DNA of 34,515 nucleotides, from contig CACYMI010000028.1 of NCBI GenBank assembly GCA_902775385.1, positions 1 through 34,515 of the forward strand, given 5' to 3'. The number at the start of each line of letters is the position of its first letter. Position 1 is the stretch's first letter. Position numbers and translations under genes: made by a program. Shown piece by piece: positions 1 to 8,369 of the stretch. The notes under the pieces are model-generated. The model worked only from the letters and a program-made list of their open reading frames with translations, made no database searches and was not told where the DNA came from. This stretch comes from an uncultured Bacteroidales bacterium. Lineage in GTDB: Bacteria > Bacteroidota > Bacteroidia > Bacteroidales > Bacteroidaceae.

Positions 1-434
1 ATGCGGTCAGGGTAGGTGGCACAGAGGTCGATAGTGCCATAACCGCCCATGCTCATACCATATACATATATGCGGGTAGTGTCAACGGCATAGTTCCTGA
101 TGGCCCAGTCCACAATCTTCCATACCCTTTCCGGACTCCAGCCGTTATTGGTCTGGGGAGCTATGATATAGCAGTCAATGTTCAGCCCTTTGGCAACGGC
201 GCTGATGGGGCCGTAGCGTTTCACCCGCTCCAGGTTGTTGCCGCTCAGGCTCTTGCCATGCAGGAAAATCAGCAGGGGGAAGTGTGCATTGGGGTCACGA
301 TGGTTACCTGACTCAGGATCATGAAACCAGAAGTTGTAGCCGCCCGGGACAGCACCCCGGTAAGCCTTGAAATGCTGTGCCTGGGCAAAAGCAAAGCATA
401 ACGTCACAAGAAGACAAATAATAAGCCTTTTCAT
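1..434 (-). CDS. Secreted esterase-like alpha/beta hydrolase, 5' part only
   Basis: The gene reads leftward and runs off the left edge, so only about 144 N-terminal residues are visible. It begins MKRLIICLLVTLCFAFAQAQ, a clear signal peptide probably cleaved after AQA. The mature part carries a strand followed by LLIFLHGKSLSG (oxyanion-hole region, near residue 55-65) and, near residue 130, GMSMGGYGT, the G-x-S-x-G nucleophile elbow. This pattern fits polysaccharide-associated feruloyl/acetyl esterases and PHB-depolymerase-like esterases common in gut Bacteroidales. The Asp and His of the triad would lie outside the window. The start at 434 follows an AAGAT pentamer run and a TATTTTTG box. 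The exact substrate cannot be told from this piece; a dipeptidyl-peptidase-like role is the main alternative. Confidence 0.8.
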   Translation of the reverse strand, partial: MKRLIICLLVTLCFAFAQAQHFKAYRGAVPGGYNFWFHDPESGNHRDPNAHFPLLIFLHGKSLSGNNLERVKRYGPISAVAKGLNIDCYIIAPQTNNGWSPERVWKIVDWAIRNYAVDTTRIYVYGMSMGGYGTIDLCATYPDR

Positions 435-468
435 ATCTTATCTTATCTTAATTTTACGTTTCAAGTCA

Positions 469-476
469 CAAAAATA
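469..476 (-). promoter_or_regulatory. Promoter -7 box of the esterase gene
   Basis: On the minus strand this reads TATTTTTG, a match to the Bacteroidetes -7 consensus TAnnTTTG, about 35 nt upstream of the start at 434. No clear TTTG -33 box is present at the expected distance. It is back-to-back with the promoter of the gene at 551. Confidence 0.5.
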
Positions 477-498
477 ATGAAAATCTGCGCACTTCCCC

Positions 499-528
499 TT
501 TGAATCTTACATTTAATGTGTATTTTTG
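499..528 (+). promoter_or_regulatory. Promoter of the 133-residue exported protein
   Basis: TTTG at 499-502 and TATTTTTG at 521-528, 18 nt apart, match the Bacteroidetes -33/-7 pair. Transcription would begin near 535, which rules out the in-frame TTG start at 500 (it lies inside the -33 box) and supports ATG at 551. Confidence 0.6.
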
Positions 529-550
529 TGAACATTTAACAAACAACAGA

Positions 551-952
551 ATGATACACGTACTTTTTGCCGCCCTCATGACGATGGCTGCCCCCGATGA
601 CACGATTCCCCCTACCCGGGAGCGGGTGGATACGCTGAAGGAGGTTGAGGTGATTGCCCCCGGGCGCATCGCGGGAATGGAGGATGCCCTGCGTCAGAGC
701 ATAGAGCGGATGGGCATACGCAACCCTATCACAGTCAGCACTTTGATAGACAAGATCTCGCCGGGCCTGAGTGACAAGATTCTGCATCCCTTTGCCTTCA
801 AGGACAGAAGGAGGGCCAAGAAGCGCGCAAAGGTAAAGAAGGTCCTGGACGACTTTGACAAGACCAAGACCTTTGACGAGCTGGTACGCGAAGCCCTGGA
901 ACGCGAGGGCATTGTTATTCCCGAACGAAAGGAAAATACCGGCAGCGAATAA
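551..952 (+). CDS. Small exported protein of unknown function
   Basis: 133 residues. The first 15 (MIHVLFAALMTMAAP) look like a short signal peptide, followed by an acidic/proline-rich stretch. The rest is highly charged and mostly helical: a segment with VDTLKEVEVIAPG, then a basic patch KDRRRAKKRAKVKKV around residues 85-100 and an acidic helical C-terminus ending in REALEREGIVIPE. No family is recognised. The start at 551 is chosen because the promoter at 499-528 overlaps any upstream start. The gene converges on the GH106 gene with about 10 nt between stop codons and is divergent from the esterase. A small periplasmic protein is likely; no function can be assigned. Confidence 0.7.
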   Translation: MIHVLFAALMTMAAPDDTIPPTRERVDTLKEVEVIAPGRIAGMEDALRQSIERMGIRNPITVSTLIDKISPGLSDKILHPFAFKDRRRAKKRAKVKKVLDDFDKTKTFDELVREALEREGIVIPERKENTGSE

Positions 953-962
953 TATCCCTCAA

Positions 963-3900
963 TTAAAACTGTATCAGACGCACAGGACCCAGGAGACCTG
1001 ACTCCTGAAGCTCCGAGCCCGCATCATAAGGATTTACGGTGGCATACGTCCTACGCTGCGATTCGGGCAGACGGGCATCACCGATAAGGCGGTTGCGCCA
1101 GTTGTTGACAACCTCTATACGGACACTGTTCTGCCCCTGTTTAAGGAACTGTGTTACAGGAACCCGGTAAGGACTGGTCCACACGCCTCCCGCATACTGG
1201 CCGTTCACAAAGACACGGGCCATAACCATGACACGGCCCAGATCCAGGTAAACCGGATTACGGGGCAGCCCGTCAAGACTGAACGTATTGGTATAGGTGG
1301 CCGCCCCGGCATAATACCTGACAGAATCATTCCTGCTCAGGCTCCAGTCCGTAAGCTCGCCGAACGTCTGGGGAGCTGCCGGCCCGCGCATGTCAGACTG
1401 AAAGGTAACCGTCCATGGTGTATCAATCCGCGCCAGCACCACAGGCTCAGGATAGTTGCATGAGCGGGAAACGTAATCCTCCTGAACAGGAGACTCGAAG
1501 ACGACAAACAGGCTCTGGTTAGCTTCCAGATACAGGGGGACGGTAGTCTGTCCGTTCTGCTGACTGAACTGAGGCAACATACGCCGCTCGCCGGTAACAG
1601 GATCCCAGGTCTCAGGGCGTCTGCACTGGATGCGGAATGCAGCGTCAAAGCGCTGGGGGTGATCACTCTGGTTGCTGAGAAAGTAGATATCAGCGTCCTT
1701 CAGCCGACGATGAATGAAGGAATAGGGAACGGACGGCTTCGCATAACAGTCAGGTCTGACACGCAGCGCATCGAATACAGTCTGCAGCGATGTCCCGTCG
1801 GCCCAGACGCGTCCCTTCCCGTAGCATCCGGATTTCCACATCGGTTCCGCCATACGCATGACCTCCCGGTCACATCGGGGATAGCCCTGCATGCTGGGCG
1901 AAGCCAGCGGCTGAGGGCCAAGGATATGAAGTCCCTGCCGCACCAGCCTTTCAATAACCTTCAGCACCTCCGGCCTCATCGTCTTCTGCTGCGGAAGCAC
2001 AAGCACGCGGTACCGCATGCCGCTGGGCAGAGAGAGGCAGCCCCCCTTCACCGTGCACCGCTTGAGCAACTCGGCATTGATATAGTCAAAGCTGTAGCCC
2101 CGGGGCAACTCCGGCTTGCATTCGCCCGTCATCTTCGGCGCATCCTCTCCGATGAAATAGGCCACATCGGCAATATACCGGCCCTGCTGAAGCATCAGGT
2201 TGCAGCGGCGAAGATAATCCGTAAAGACATCCATCTGCCGGAACCATGTATTCTTACGGTTGAACTCATTTCCAAACCAGGCGCTGATGCCAGGAAAGGC
2301 TGTGGTGTCCGGCTGATGGATATATACGTGCAGCAGGGTGGCATTTACACCCTCACAGAAGAACCTGTCCGTACGCTGTTTCATCACGGCAGGGTAACGG
2401 CTGAAGGCAGGGGCGCCTGCGGTACAGCTCTCGGCCCAGACTTTGCTCTTGCCGTAGATATGGGCACAGCTGCTGGCAGCGCGGTTCTCAATATCACCTA
2501 ACGAACCCTCGCTCCAGAATTCGCCGGCCACCTCATCACTTTGTCCGCCATACATCAGGAACTCGCCAGGGAATCCCCAGTGGCCATAGCATTCGAGCCA
2601 GGTTGTCAGCCCGTTACGGTTACTGACCTTACGCAATCCGCCCACATAGTCATATGCAACACGGTCAGCCACCAGTCTACGCAGGTCCCATAGGAAACGC
2701 TCACTCTGATCCTGCGATCCCACCACCTGCCCGTACATAACGGGCAACCAGGGGACAGGGTCATAGCCGTAAGTGCGGCGGAACACCTCAATCATATCGT
2801 CCGTCCAGTTCTGACCGCCCATCTCATAGCTGTCCTCAACAGTGGCAACCAGGCACTTACGGTCCCGGGCGGGGATACGCCGCAGCACCTCTCCCATAAA
2901 GGATTCAAAGTGGCCGGCCACATGTTTCCGGCTCATCTTATCCACCTCCAGCCCGGTAGCATCAGGCGAGGCCGGCCCATTGGTGACCCCCGTTGTAAGC
3001 ATGGCAGTACGGTATATCGTCCACTTTCCGTCAGGCACCTTCCAGACAAGCATACCACTCTCATCCGTCAGCCCGGTCAGGTCCGTAACCTGCGAAGGCT
3101 GCACCACTACCCCCGCCTGCATAGGTTCAGGCTGTGTGGGCCACATATACTCACCCCACATGGGCAGGGGACTCTGATACATCTTAGCCAGCGTCTTCTC
3201 CTCATAGCGCTCCACCAATGGCTGTTCGTTCAATGTAACCGTCAGCCTTGCCGGCGGCCCTCCCCCGTTCAGCGTCAGACGGAAATCCTGAGCCTTCACA
3301 TCAGGGATACTCAGACTGACAGGAGCCAGCGGATGAAAGCCTACATTCAGATTATGGTTCGTGCGGTCCAGGTGTTCCGTACGCAGTATCCTGTACGCCC
3401 CGTTCTCCTTTACCTCAAGAACAGCATCCGCAAGCAGGTGGTCATGGGGCTCGAAGAGGACGCTGCGCAGCGTCATGGGTTCTTCCAGATGAATATCCTT
3501 CGTAAACCCCGCCTCCGCATCTTTCTCTACCTGGAAGGTAACAGACTTATGGGAAAGGATAGGAACAGCCACAACACGCACATCCTGGGCATCCTTCCCC
3601 ACCACGGGCAAGGTGATATGCCGCACCTGCCCATTTCCCTCTACGCTGACCTGCCGCTGTGCCAGATAACGCATGGACTGCTGAGGCTGTATCCACGGCC
3701 CGCCGCTCTGACTCCAGCCCGGGCAGTTAAAGAGGCCTATCTGAATATCCAGCTCGGTAGCCTTCCTCAGAGCGGCATGCAGAACCTCCCACCACTGGGG
3801 AGTAAACATCCTTACGCTTCCGGGCCTGATACTGCCTTCCCAAATGTTTCCTATGAAGGCGCGGTCTATACCAGCCCTCTTCATTGCCTCCAGGTCACGC

Positions 3901-4088
3901 TCCACCCCCTCTACGGAGATATTATCCGACATCCAATACCAGTAAACCGCTACACGCTGGTTGCACCTGGCAGTCCGAAACTGTGTGTACAAAGCTTCCG
4001 GCTGCGTCTTTTCGGCGCAGGCAACAGGCAAGTTAGCGCCCCACATTCCTATAACAGGGAGTATAAGGGCTAGGAAATACCGTCTCAT
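963..4088 (-). CDS. GH106-family alpha-L-rhamnosidase, secreted
   Basis: 1041 residues with a signal peptide (MRRYFLALILPVIGMWGANL..., cleavage near the CAEK). The N-terminal domain has the GH106 landmarks YWYWMSDNISVEGVERDLEA (about 49-68), FNCPGWSQSGGPW (about 120-132) and, near residue 420, VEDSYEMGGQNW with conserved acidic residues. The next segment with WLECYGHWGFPGE (about 498) also has the family's carboxylates. The last 130 residues form a galactose-binding-like beta-sandwich (WSLSRND..., VFVNGQYAGGVWTSPY, NWRNRLIGD). The length is typical of the family. GH106 enzymes release terminal L-rhamnose from pectin or glycoconjugates. The start lies 15 nt downstream of the fucO stop, so the two are probably one transcript; FucO would reduce the lactaldehyde formed when rhamnose is broken down. 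The precise linkage cut is unknown. Confidence 0.88.
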   Translation of the reverse strand: MRRYFLALILPVIGMWGANLPVACAEKTQPEALYTQFRTARCNQRVAVYWYWMSDNISVEGVERDLEAMKRAGIDRAFIGNIWEGSIRPGSVRMFTPQWWEVLHAALRKATELDIQIGLFNCPGWSQSGGPWIQPQQSMRYLAQRQVSVEGNGQVRHITLPVVGKDAQDVRVVAVPILSHKSVTFQVEKDAEAGFTKDIHLEEPMTLRSVLFEPHDHLLADAVLEVKENGAYRILRTEHLDRTNHNLNVGFHPLAPVSLSIPDVKAQDFRLTLNGGGPPARLTVTLNEQPLVERYEEKTLAKMYQSPLPMWGEYMWPTQPEPMQAGVVVQPSQVTDLTGLTDESGMLVWKVPDGKWTIYRTAMLTTGVTNGPASPDATGLEVDKMSRKHVAGHFESFMGEVLRRIPARDRKCLVATVEDSYEMGGQNWTDDMIEVFRRTYGYDPVPWLPVMYGQVVGSQDQSERFLWDLRRLVADRVAYDYVGGLRKVSNRNGLTTWLECYGHWGFPGEFLMYGGQSDEVAGEFWSEGSLGDIENRAASSCAHIYGKSKVWAESCTAGAPAFSRYPAVMKQRTDRFFCEGVNATLLHVYIHQPDTTAFPGISAWFGNEFNRKNTWFRQMDVFTDYLRRCNLMLQQGRYIADVAYFIGEDAPKMTGECKPELPRGYSFDYINAELLKRCTVKGGCLSLPSGMRYRVLVLPQQKTMRPEVLKVIERLVRQGLHILGPQPLASPSMQGYPRCDREVMRMAEPMWKSGCYGKGRVWADGTSLQTVFDALRVRPDCYAKPSVPYSFIHRRLKDADIYFLSNQSDHPQRFDAAFRIQCRRPETWDPVTGERRMLPQFSQQNGQTTVPLYLEANQSLFVVFESPVQEDYVSRSCNYPEPVVLARIDTPWTVTFQSDMRGPAAPQTFGELTDWSLSRNDSVRYYAGAATYTNTFSLDGLPRNPVYLDLGRVMVMARVFVNGQYAGGVWTSPYRVPVTQFLKQGQNSVRIEVVNNWRNRLIGDARLPESQRRTYATVNPYDAGSELQESGLLGPVRLIQF

Positions 4089-4103
4089 CTGCCGATAACC
4101 ACT

Positions 4104-5258
4104 CTATAGTATCCGGTGATACAAGTCAATGATATCCCCTTTGGTGACAGAACGGGGATTGCCCGGTGTACACACATCATTGATGGCCTGCTCTGCCAGC
4201 GCCTCAATGTCGGATTCACCTATACCCAAATCCCTAAGGCGCTTGTTTGTGCCCACCCTTTCGCTCAGCTCCTCAATGGCCTTGCAGGCGGCCTCGGCAG
4301 CCTCATCCGTGCTCATACCTGACTGATAAACACCGCAAGCCTTGGCAATCCGCACGTATTTCTCCTTGGCAACAGGCATGTTGAAACGCATCACCGCAGG
4401 AAGCAGCATGGCACAGGCAACGCCGTGAGGCACATCAAACAGGGCCGAAAGCGGATGAGCCATACCATGGTCCACACCCAGTCCCACATTTGAGAAGGCC
4501 ATCCCCGCTACATACTGGGCCACGGCCATACCGTTGCGGCCTACAGGATTCTGAGGTTCCTCCACGGCAATGGGCAGATTGCGGTATATCATCTCAATGG
4601 CCTTTATCTCGAACATGTCAGACAATTCCCAGGCCCCTTTGGTGATAAGGCCCTCTATGGCGTGGGTCATGGCATCCATGCCCGTAGCTGCAGTAAGTGA
4701 TTTAGGCAGGGAATACATCAGCTCGGCATCGACAATGGCCACACAAGGAATGTCGTTAGGATCCACACAAACCATCTTGGCCTGTCGCTTTTCATCGATA
4801 ATGACGTAGTTAATGGTTGTCTCAGCAGCAGTACCGGCAGTAGTCGGCAGGGCAATGATGGGAAGCGATTTCTTCCTGGTGGCGGCCACACCCTCCAGCG
4901 AGACAATGTCCGCGAACTCTGGGTTGTTCATTACAATACCGATGCCCTTGGCAGTATCCATGCTTGAACCGCCGCCGATAGCAACGATAAAGTCGGCCCC
5001 GGCCCTTTTGCAGGCCTCAATACCATCCCTGACATTTGTCACGGTGGGATTGGGCTTCACATCATCGAACACCTCGTACCGGATGCCGGCCTGATCCATA
5101 ACGTCAAGCACCATCCCGGCAACGCCGAACCGCATGAGTCCCTTGTCAGTAACCACCAGGGCCTTATTGAAACCGAGTCGGGACACTACACCCGGCAGCT
5201 CCCTGCGGGCACCGGGACCGAAGTAAGAAACCTCGTTAAGAATAAATCTGTTTACCAT
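4104..5258 (-). CDS. fucO: Lactaldehyde reductase (L-1,2-propanediol oxidoreductase)
   Basis: 384 residues, the usual length for this iron-dependent group III alcohol dehydrogenase. Many segments resemble E. coli FucO as I recall it, for example MVNRFILNE at the start, AIGGGSSMDTAKGIGI (NAD-binding GGGS), PTTAGTAAETTINYVI, and CTPGNPRSVTKGDIIDLYH at the end. Metal ligands are visible: Asp195 and His199 in GMDAMTHAIEG, His264 in DHGMAHP and His278 in DVPHGVA. It reduces L-lactaldehyde to 1,2-propanediol with NADH during anaerobic fucose or rhamnose use. It is first in a likely two-gene operon with the GH106 rhamnosidase 15 nt downstream, which points to rhamnose rather than fucose as the sugar here. 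A general alcohol dehydrogenase role is a weaker alternative. Confidence 0.92.
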   Translation of the reverse strand: MVNRFILNEVSYFGPGARRELPGVVSRLGFNKALVVTDKGLMRFGVAGMVLDVMDQAGIRYEVFDDVKPNPTVTNVRDGIEACKRAGADFIVAIGGGSSMDTAKGIGIVMNNPEFADIVSLEGVAATRKKSLPIIALPTTAGTAAETTINYVIIDEKRQAKMVCVDPNDIPCVAIVDAELMYSLPKSLTAATGMDAMTHAIEGLITKGAWELSDMFEIKAIEMIYRNLPIAVEEPQNPVGRNGMAVAQYVAGMAFSNVGLGVDHGMAHPLSALFDVPHGVACAMLLPAVMRFNMPVAKEKYVRIAKACGVYQSGMSTDEAAEAACKAIEELSERVGTNKRLRDLGIGESDIEALAEQAINDVCTPGNPRSVTKGDIIDLYHRIL

Positions 5259-5288
5259 AATTCTGCATTAATTAAACATTTCACTATG

Positions 5289-5296
5289 CAAAATTA
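5289..5296 (-). promoter_or_regulatory. Promoter -7 box of the fucO-GH106 operon
   Basis: Minus-strand TAATTTTG matches TAnnTTTG and lies about 30 nt upstream of the fucO ATG. No good TTTG -33 box is seen, which would suit an activator-dependent promoter. Confidence 0.5.
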
Positions 5297-5356
5297 TGAT
5301 TTTACGTTACCGCCTTACTTGAATAATTGACATTTCTGCTATACGTATTGACATCG

Positions 5357-8263
5357 TCAGTTAACCAGGACCTTCTTCCCTCGCACTATGTAAACTCCCC
5401 GTTGGACATTAGACATTGAGGACTGGAGGCCGGACATTCTTCTGCCGCTCAGATCATAAACCTCCCCGCAAAAACGGAGGGGGGCCGTTCTTTCGGTATC
5501 CGGGCTTATTACCTCGTCTGCCATTTCCGCATTCATGGCCGGAACGGAATAGCTGCTCATGGCATTCCCGCCCTCTATGGTGGGACGAGAGAATCTGTAC
5601 AGCGGGGAACCTCCGTCAGGAAAACGGCCCACCGTCTCACGTCCGGAATGCGCACAATAGACAAGAGTATCCTGCCATGCCCCGTCAGGAGCAGTCAACA
5701 GCACCGCCGCCCCGTCCGTATCAGACAGATTGAAAGTGGCATGAAGGTACTTTTCCGCAGACATCCCATCGCACCAGATTACCTTATATCCGCCGGCCGG
5801 TATGGTGGTATGCGGCCCCTCTATCCGATACTTGAACGGCTCATGCAGGTCATCGCTCAGGAAATAGCCGCTGATATCAACCGCTGAGGGTGAAGGGTTG
5901 TAAACCTCCACCCAGTCCTTCTGCCTGAAATACTCATTCACATAAATACTGTTGCCGGCACTGACCTCGTTTATCACCACCGGCTTGCCTGTATATTCCT
6001 TGCTGAAGCAGGCCTCCAACTCCCCGCACGCCACACTGCCGGTCAGCTCCAGCGTCCGGTTTTCCGAGAGGATTTTTCCGCTCTCCACATCCCTCCACCC
6101 CACAAAGCCATAGCCATCCGGGGCCATTGCCTCCAGGGTAACGGGCAGGAACGCATACCCGTTGAACCTGCCGGCAGGAACCTGCTGCCCGTTCATCAGC
6201 AGACAAGCCTGCGGAATATTGGCCGAGAAGGACACTTCCCGCATTACCCTCCCTGCCAGAAGGGACGGCATATAGGCCTGCAAGGATGGGGATACCTTCT
6301 GCGCCCATCCGTTCAGGATTGAAATCAGCCGCCTTGCTGAAGGCCAGGGAGAGACATTGCGTCCCGGATAGCCGGACTCCAACAGCTGCACATCCTCTGC
6401 CTCCTGAGCATACTTGCTGATAAGCTGTTCACAGCGGTCAGGCCTGAACACTGACCCGCCCACCAGTGAGAACGCGTCAGCAAAACGATGAGCGAAGTCC
6501 GGCCTCTTGCAAAGATTGCCGAACAGCCTTACCAGCTCCACCTCCCTGGTGTAATTCGATACCCCGGGAACATCATACAACTGACAGAAAGTATAGTAAG
6601 ACACACCATTGAAATGACTGAGAGGACTGTCGGTGCAGAAGGTCAGGTCCAGATCATACAGCACAAAACGGAATCTTCCGTTTTCCTCCCTCGGACGCCA
6701 GCCCTTGCAGTTATTCTGCGGCCAGTCCGCATTGCCCAGATAAAACTGCACAGCCATATAGTTACAGAACTCATCCACATCTATCCTGTCCAGGATTCTA
6801 CGGTATGTGTCATCATCCGTCGCCGCAGCGCTCAACTCCAGCAATTCCTCCCAGGCATCCCTTGTTCCGCACATCTGCACATAGCCACTGTCACAGTCAA
6901 TCTCGAACATATCTATCTCATCGGCAGAGAGCCCATGATTAGCATATACATTGTGCTTATTGTTAGGTTCACGCATGTTAATGGTTCCCATAAACCTACC
7001 GTTGATATAATGAGCTACGGGCCGGTAGTCCTGCAGGTCCATGTCAATTCCGCTTGTACGTACCAATGACTGCAACGCAGCGTCCCAGATACGGCACTCA
7101 TTATCATTCCCGCCATTGCGGAACTGCAAAGCCTTGTGGCGCACGTACGGTTTGTCAGCGAAGAAGGCACAGTCCAGGGTATTCTCCCCGTCAAAGTCCT
7201 TTGAGGCATGAATCTTGAAACTCATGGGCGTAATGCCCTTGCTGTGTCCGCCGCAGCGGCTCATCCACACCTCCTGATTCAGACGGCACACATTATCCTG
7301 CGTAATATACTCCACGTTAACCGGTCTGTCCCAGTCCATATTCCAGTTACACGGCACATCCGCGCCCTTTCCGGCGCGTCCGTTAGTCCCCTGAACGAAG
7401 AAGCCTGTCATCTCATCATAAAGGTGCGCCGGATCAGTAACAACACTCACCATAGGCATATTTATAATATGCTCCTTGCGGATATAGGAGCGCGTAACCA
7501 CCGGACTGTCCAGATATCCGTCCCTGACAAGTATGAACCGAAAGACCCTGCTGGCCGTCATACGGAACAGTCCGGACGTACTGACCTCTCCGTTCGTACG
7601 CGAGGGTACAGACCCATCGGTGGTGTATATAAGCGTAGCCCCATCAGGAATATTTACCCGCACCTTCAGGATAGCAGAGAAGAACCTGCTGTCCGTATCC
7701 ACATCGGGTGCCGGCATGCGCCACTGCGTCAATGGCAGGCTACCGTTGGACGAACCAGGTGTAGGGAACGATGTATAGGTCCACTCCCCGGCCCCGTCAG
7801 TACAGCGTGCCCAGCTACAGCGCGATACGGATGGCGGATATGCGACTCTGTCCAGCACATTCCCACCAGGCGAGAAGAGCGTGAAGTACCCCCCGTCATT
7901 GTCCAGCTCAGCATCTGTCTGGGTGGGCGCCTTCCAATAGCGATGCCCGAACCATAGCACCCCATATCCGTGAGCCGGAATTACCAGGTCATAACCGATT
8001 CTTATCCGTCCCCTGTTGTCATTGCCGGTATTGATATGATATCTGTTCAGATTAATGTCCGTGGAAGAACTGTTGAATATCTCCACCCACGAGCCGAAGT
8101 TCCAGCTGGTATCCCAGAAACGGTCTATGTTAGCCACCATAATCTCGTTAATATGCAGCCGGTCCGCAGTCTGAGCCTGTGATGTCAGGGCGGATACAGA
8201 CAGGCAGAGCAGCATTGCCATTATGCCGCCCTGTAATCGGGAAATTATCTTTGCGGGAAACAC
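5357..8263 (-). CDS. Secreted CotH-kinase protein with lamin-tail domains
   Basis: 968 residues. The N-terminus (MFPAKIISRLQGG then MAMLLCLSVSALTSQAQ) is a signal peptide. A first lamin-tail-like domain spans about 35-150 (LHINEIMVANIDRFWDTSW), then a chitobiase/FN3-like module (about 175-260, ATLIYTTDGSVPS). A CotH-like domain follows (about 270-620) with the kinase signatures GNADWPQNN near 510 and RFVLYDLDLTF near 533. A second lamin-tail domain is near 765-880 (VVINEVSAGNS). The C-terminus DLSGRRM...RGVYIVRGKKVLV is a secretion/sorting-like tail. CotH enzymes are atypical protein kinases; here the catalytic acidic and Asn residues appear kept, but the substrate is unknown. The chosen start is GTG at 8263, which supplies the positively charged n-region; ATG at 8221 is the alternative. 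A terminator separates it from the upstream repeat protein. Confidence 0.82.
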   Translation of the reverse strand: MFPAKIISRLQGGIMAMLLCLSVSALTSQAQTADRLHINEIMVANIDRFWDTSWNFGSWVEIFNSSSTDINLNRYHINTGNDNRGRIRIGYDLVIPAHGYGVLWFGHRYWKAPTQTDAELDNDGGYFTLFSPGGNVLDRVAYPPSVSRCSWARCTDGAGEWTYTSFPTPGSSNGSLPLTQWRMPAPDVDTDSRFFSAILKVRVNIPDGATLIYTTDGSVPSRTNGEVSTSGLFRMTASRVFRFILVRDGYLDSPVVTRSYIRKEHIINMPMVSVVTDPAHLYDEMTGFFVQGTNGRAGKGADVPCNWNMDWDRPVNVEYITQDNVCRLNQEVWMSRCGGHSKGITPMSFKIHASKDFDGENTLDCAFFADKPYVRHKALQFRNGGNDNECRIWDAALQSLVRTSGIDMDLQDYRPVAHYINGRFMGTINMREPNNKHNVYANHGLSADEIDMFEIDCDSGYVQMCGTRDAWEELLELSAAATDDDTYRRILDRIDVDEFCNYMAVQFYLGNADWPQNNCKGWRPREENGRFRFVLYDLDLTFCTDSPLSHFNGVSYYTFCQLYDVPGVSNYTREVELVRLFGNLCKRPDFAHRFADAFSLVGGSVFRPDRCEQLISKYAQEAEDVQLLESGYPGRNVSPWPSARRLISILNGWAQKVSPSLQAYMPSLLAGRVMREVSFSANIPQACLLMNGQQVPAGRFNGYAFLPVTLEAMAPDGYGFVGWRDVESGKILSENRTLELTGSVACGELEACFSKEYTGKPVVINEVSAGNSIYVNEYFRQKDWVEVYNPSPSAVDISGYFLSDDLHEPFKYRIEGPHTTIPAGGYKVIWCDGMSAEKYLHATFNLSDTDGAAVLLTAPDGAWQDTLVYCAHSGRETVGRFPDGGSPLYRFSRPTIEGGNAMSSYSVPAMNAEMADEVISPDTERTAPLRFCGEVYDLSGRRMSGLQSSMSNVQRGVYIVRGKKVLVN

Positions 8264-8310
8264 TTTCGTTAAGTTATGGTATTTTCACTGCCGCCACGGC
8301 CTTCTTTAAA

Positions 8311-8342
8311 ATATCCCGGGCAGCATATGCCACCCGGGATAT
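8311..8342 (-). terminator. Hairpin terminator after the GLUG repeat protein
   Basis: A perfect 10-bp stem (ATATCCCGGG / CCCGGGATAT) encloses a 12-nt loop that itself contains GCATATGC. On the minus strand it is followed by TTTT. It sits between the repeat protein's stop and the CotH gene. A second small hairpin (CCCTG/CAGGG) lies at 8343-8358. Confidence 0.65.
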
Positions 8343-8369
8343 CCCTGCAAAAACAGGGAGGCAACCTTG

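Noticed and set aside
2910-4073. Long open frame on the plus strand opposite the rhamnosidase gene
   Set aside because: It is an antisense shadow of a clear GH106 gene, with low-complexity His/Arg/Pro-rich composition and no domain.
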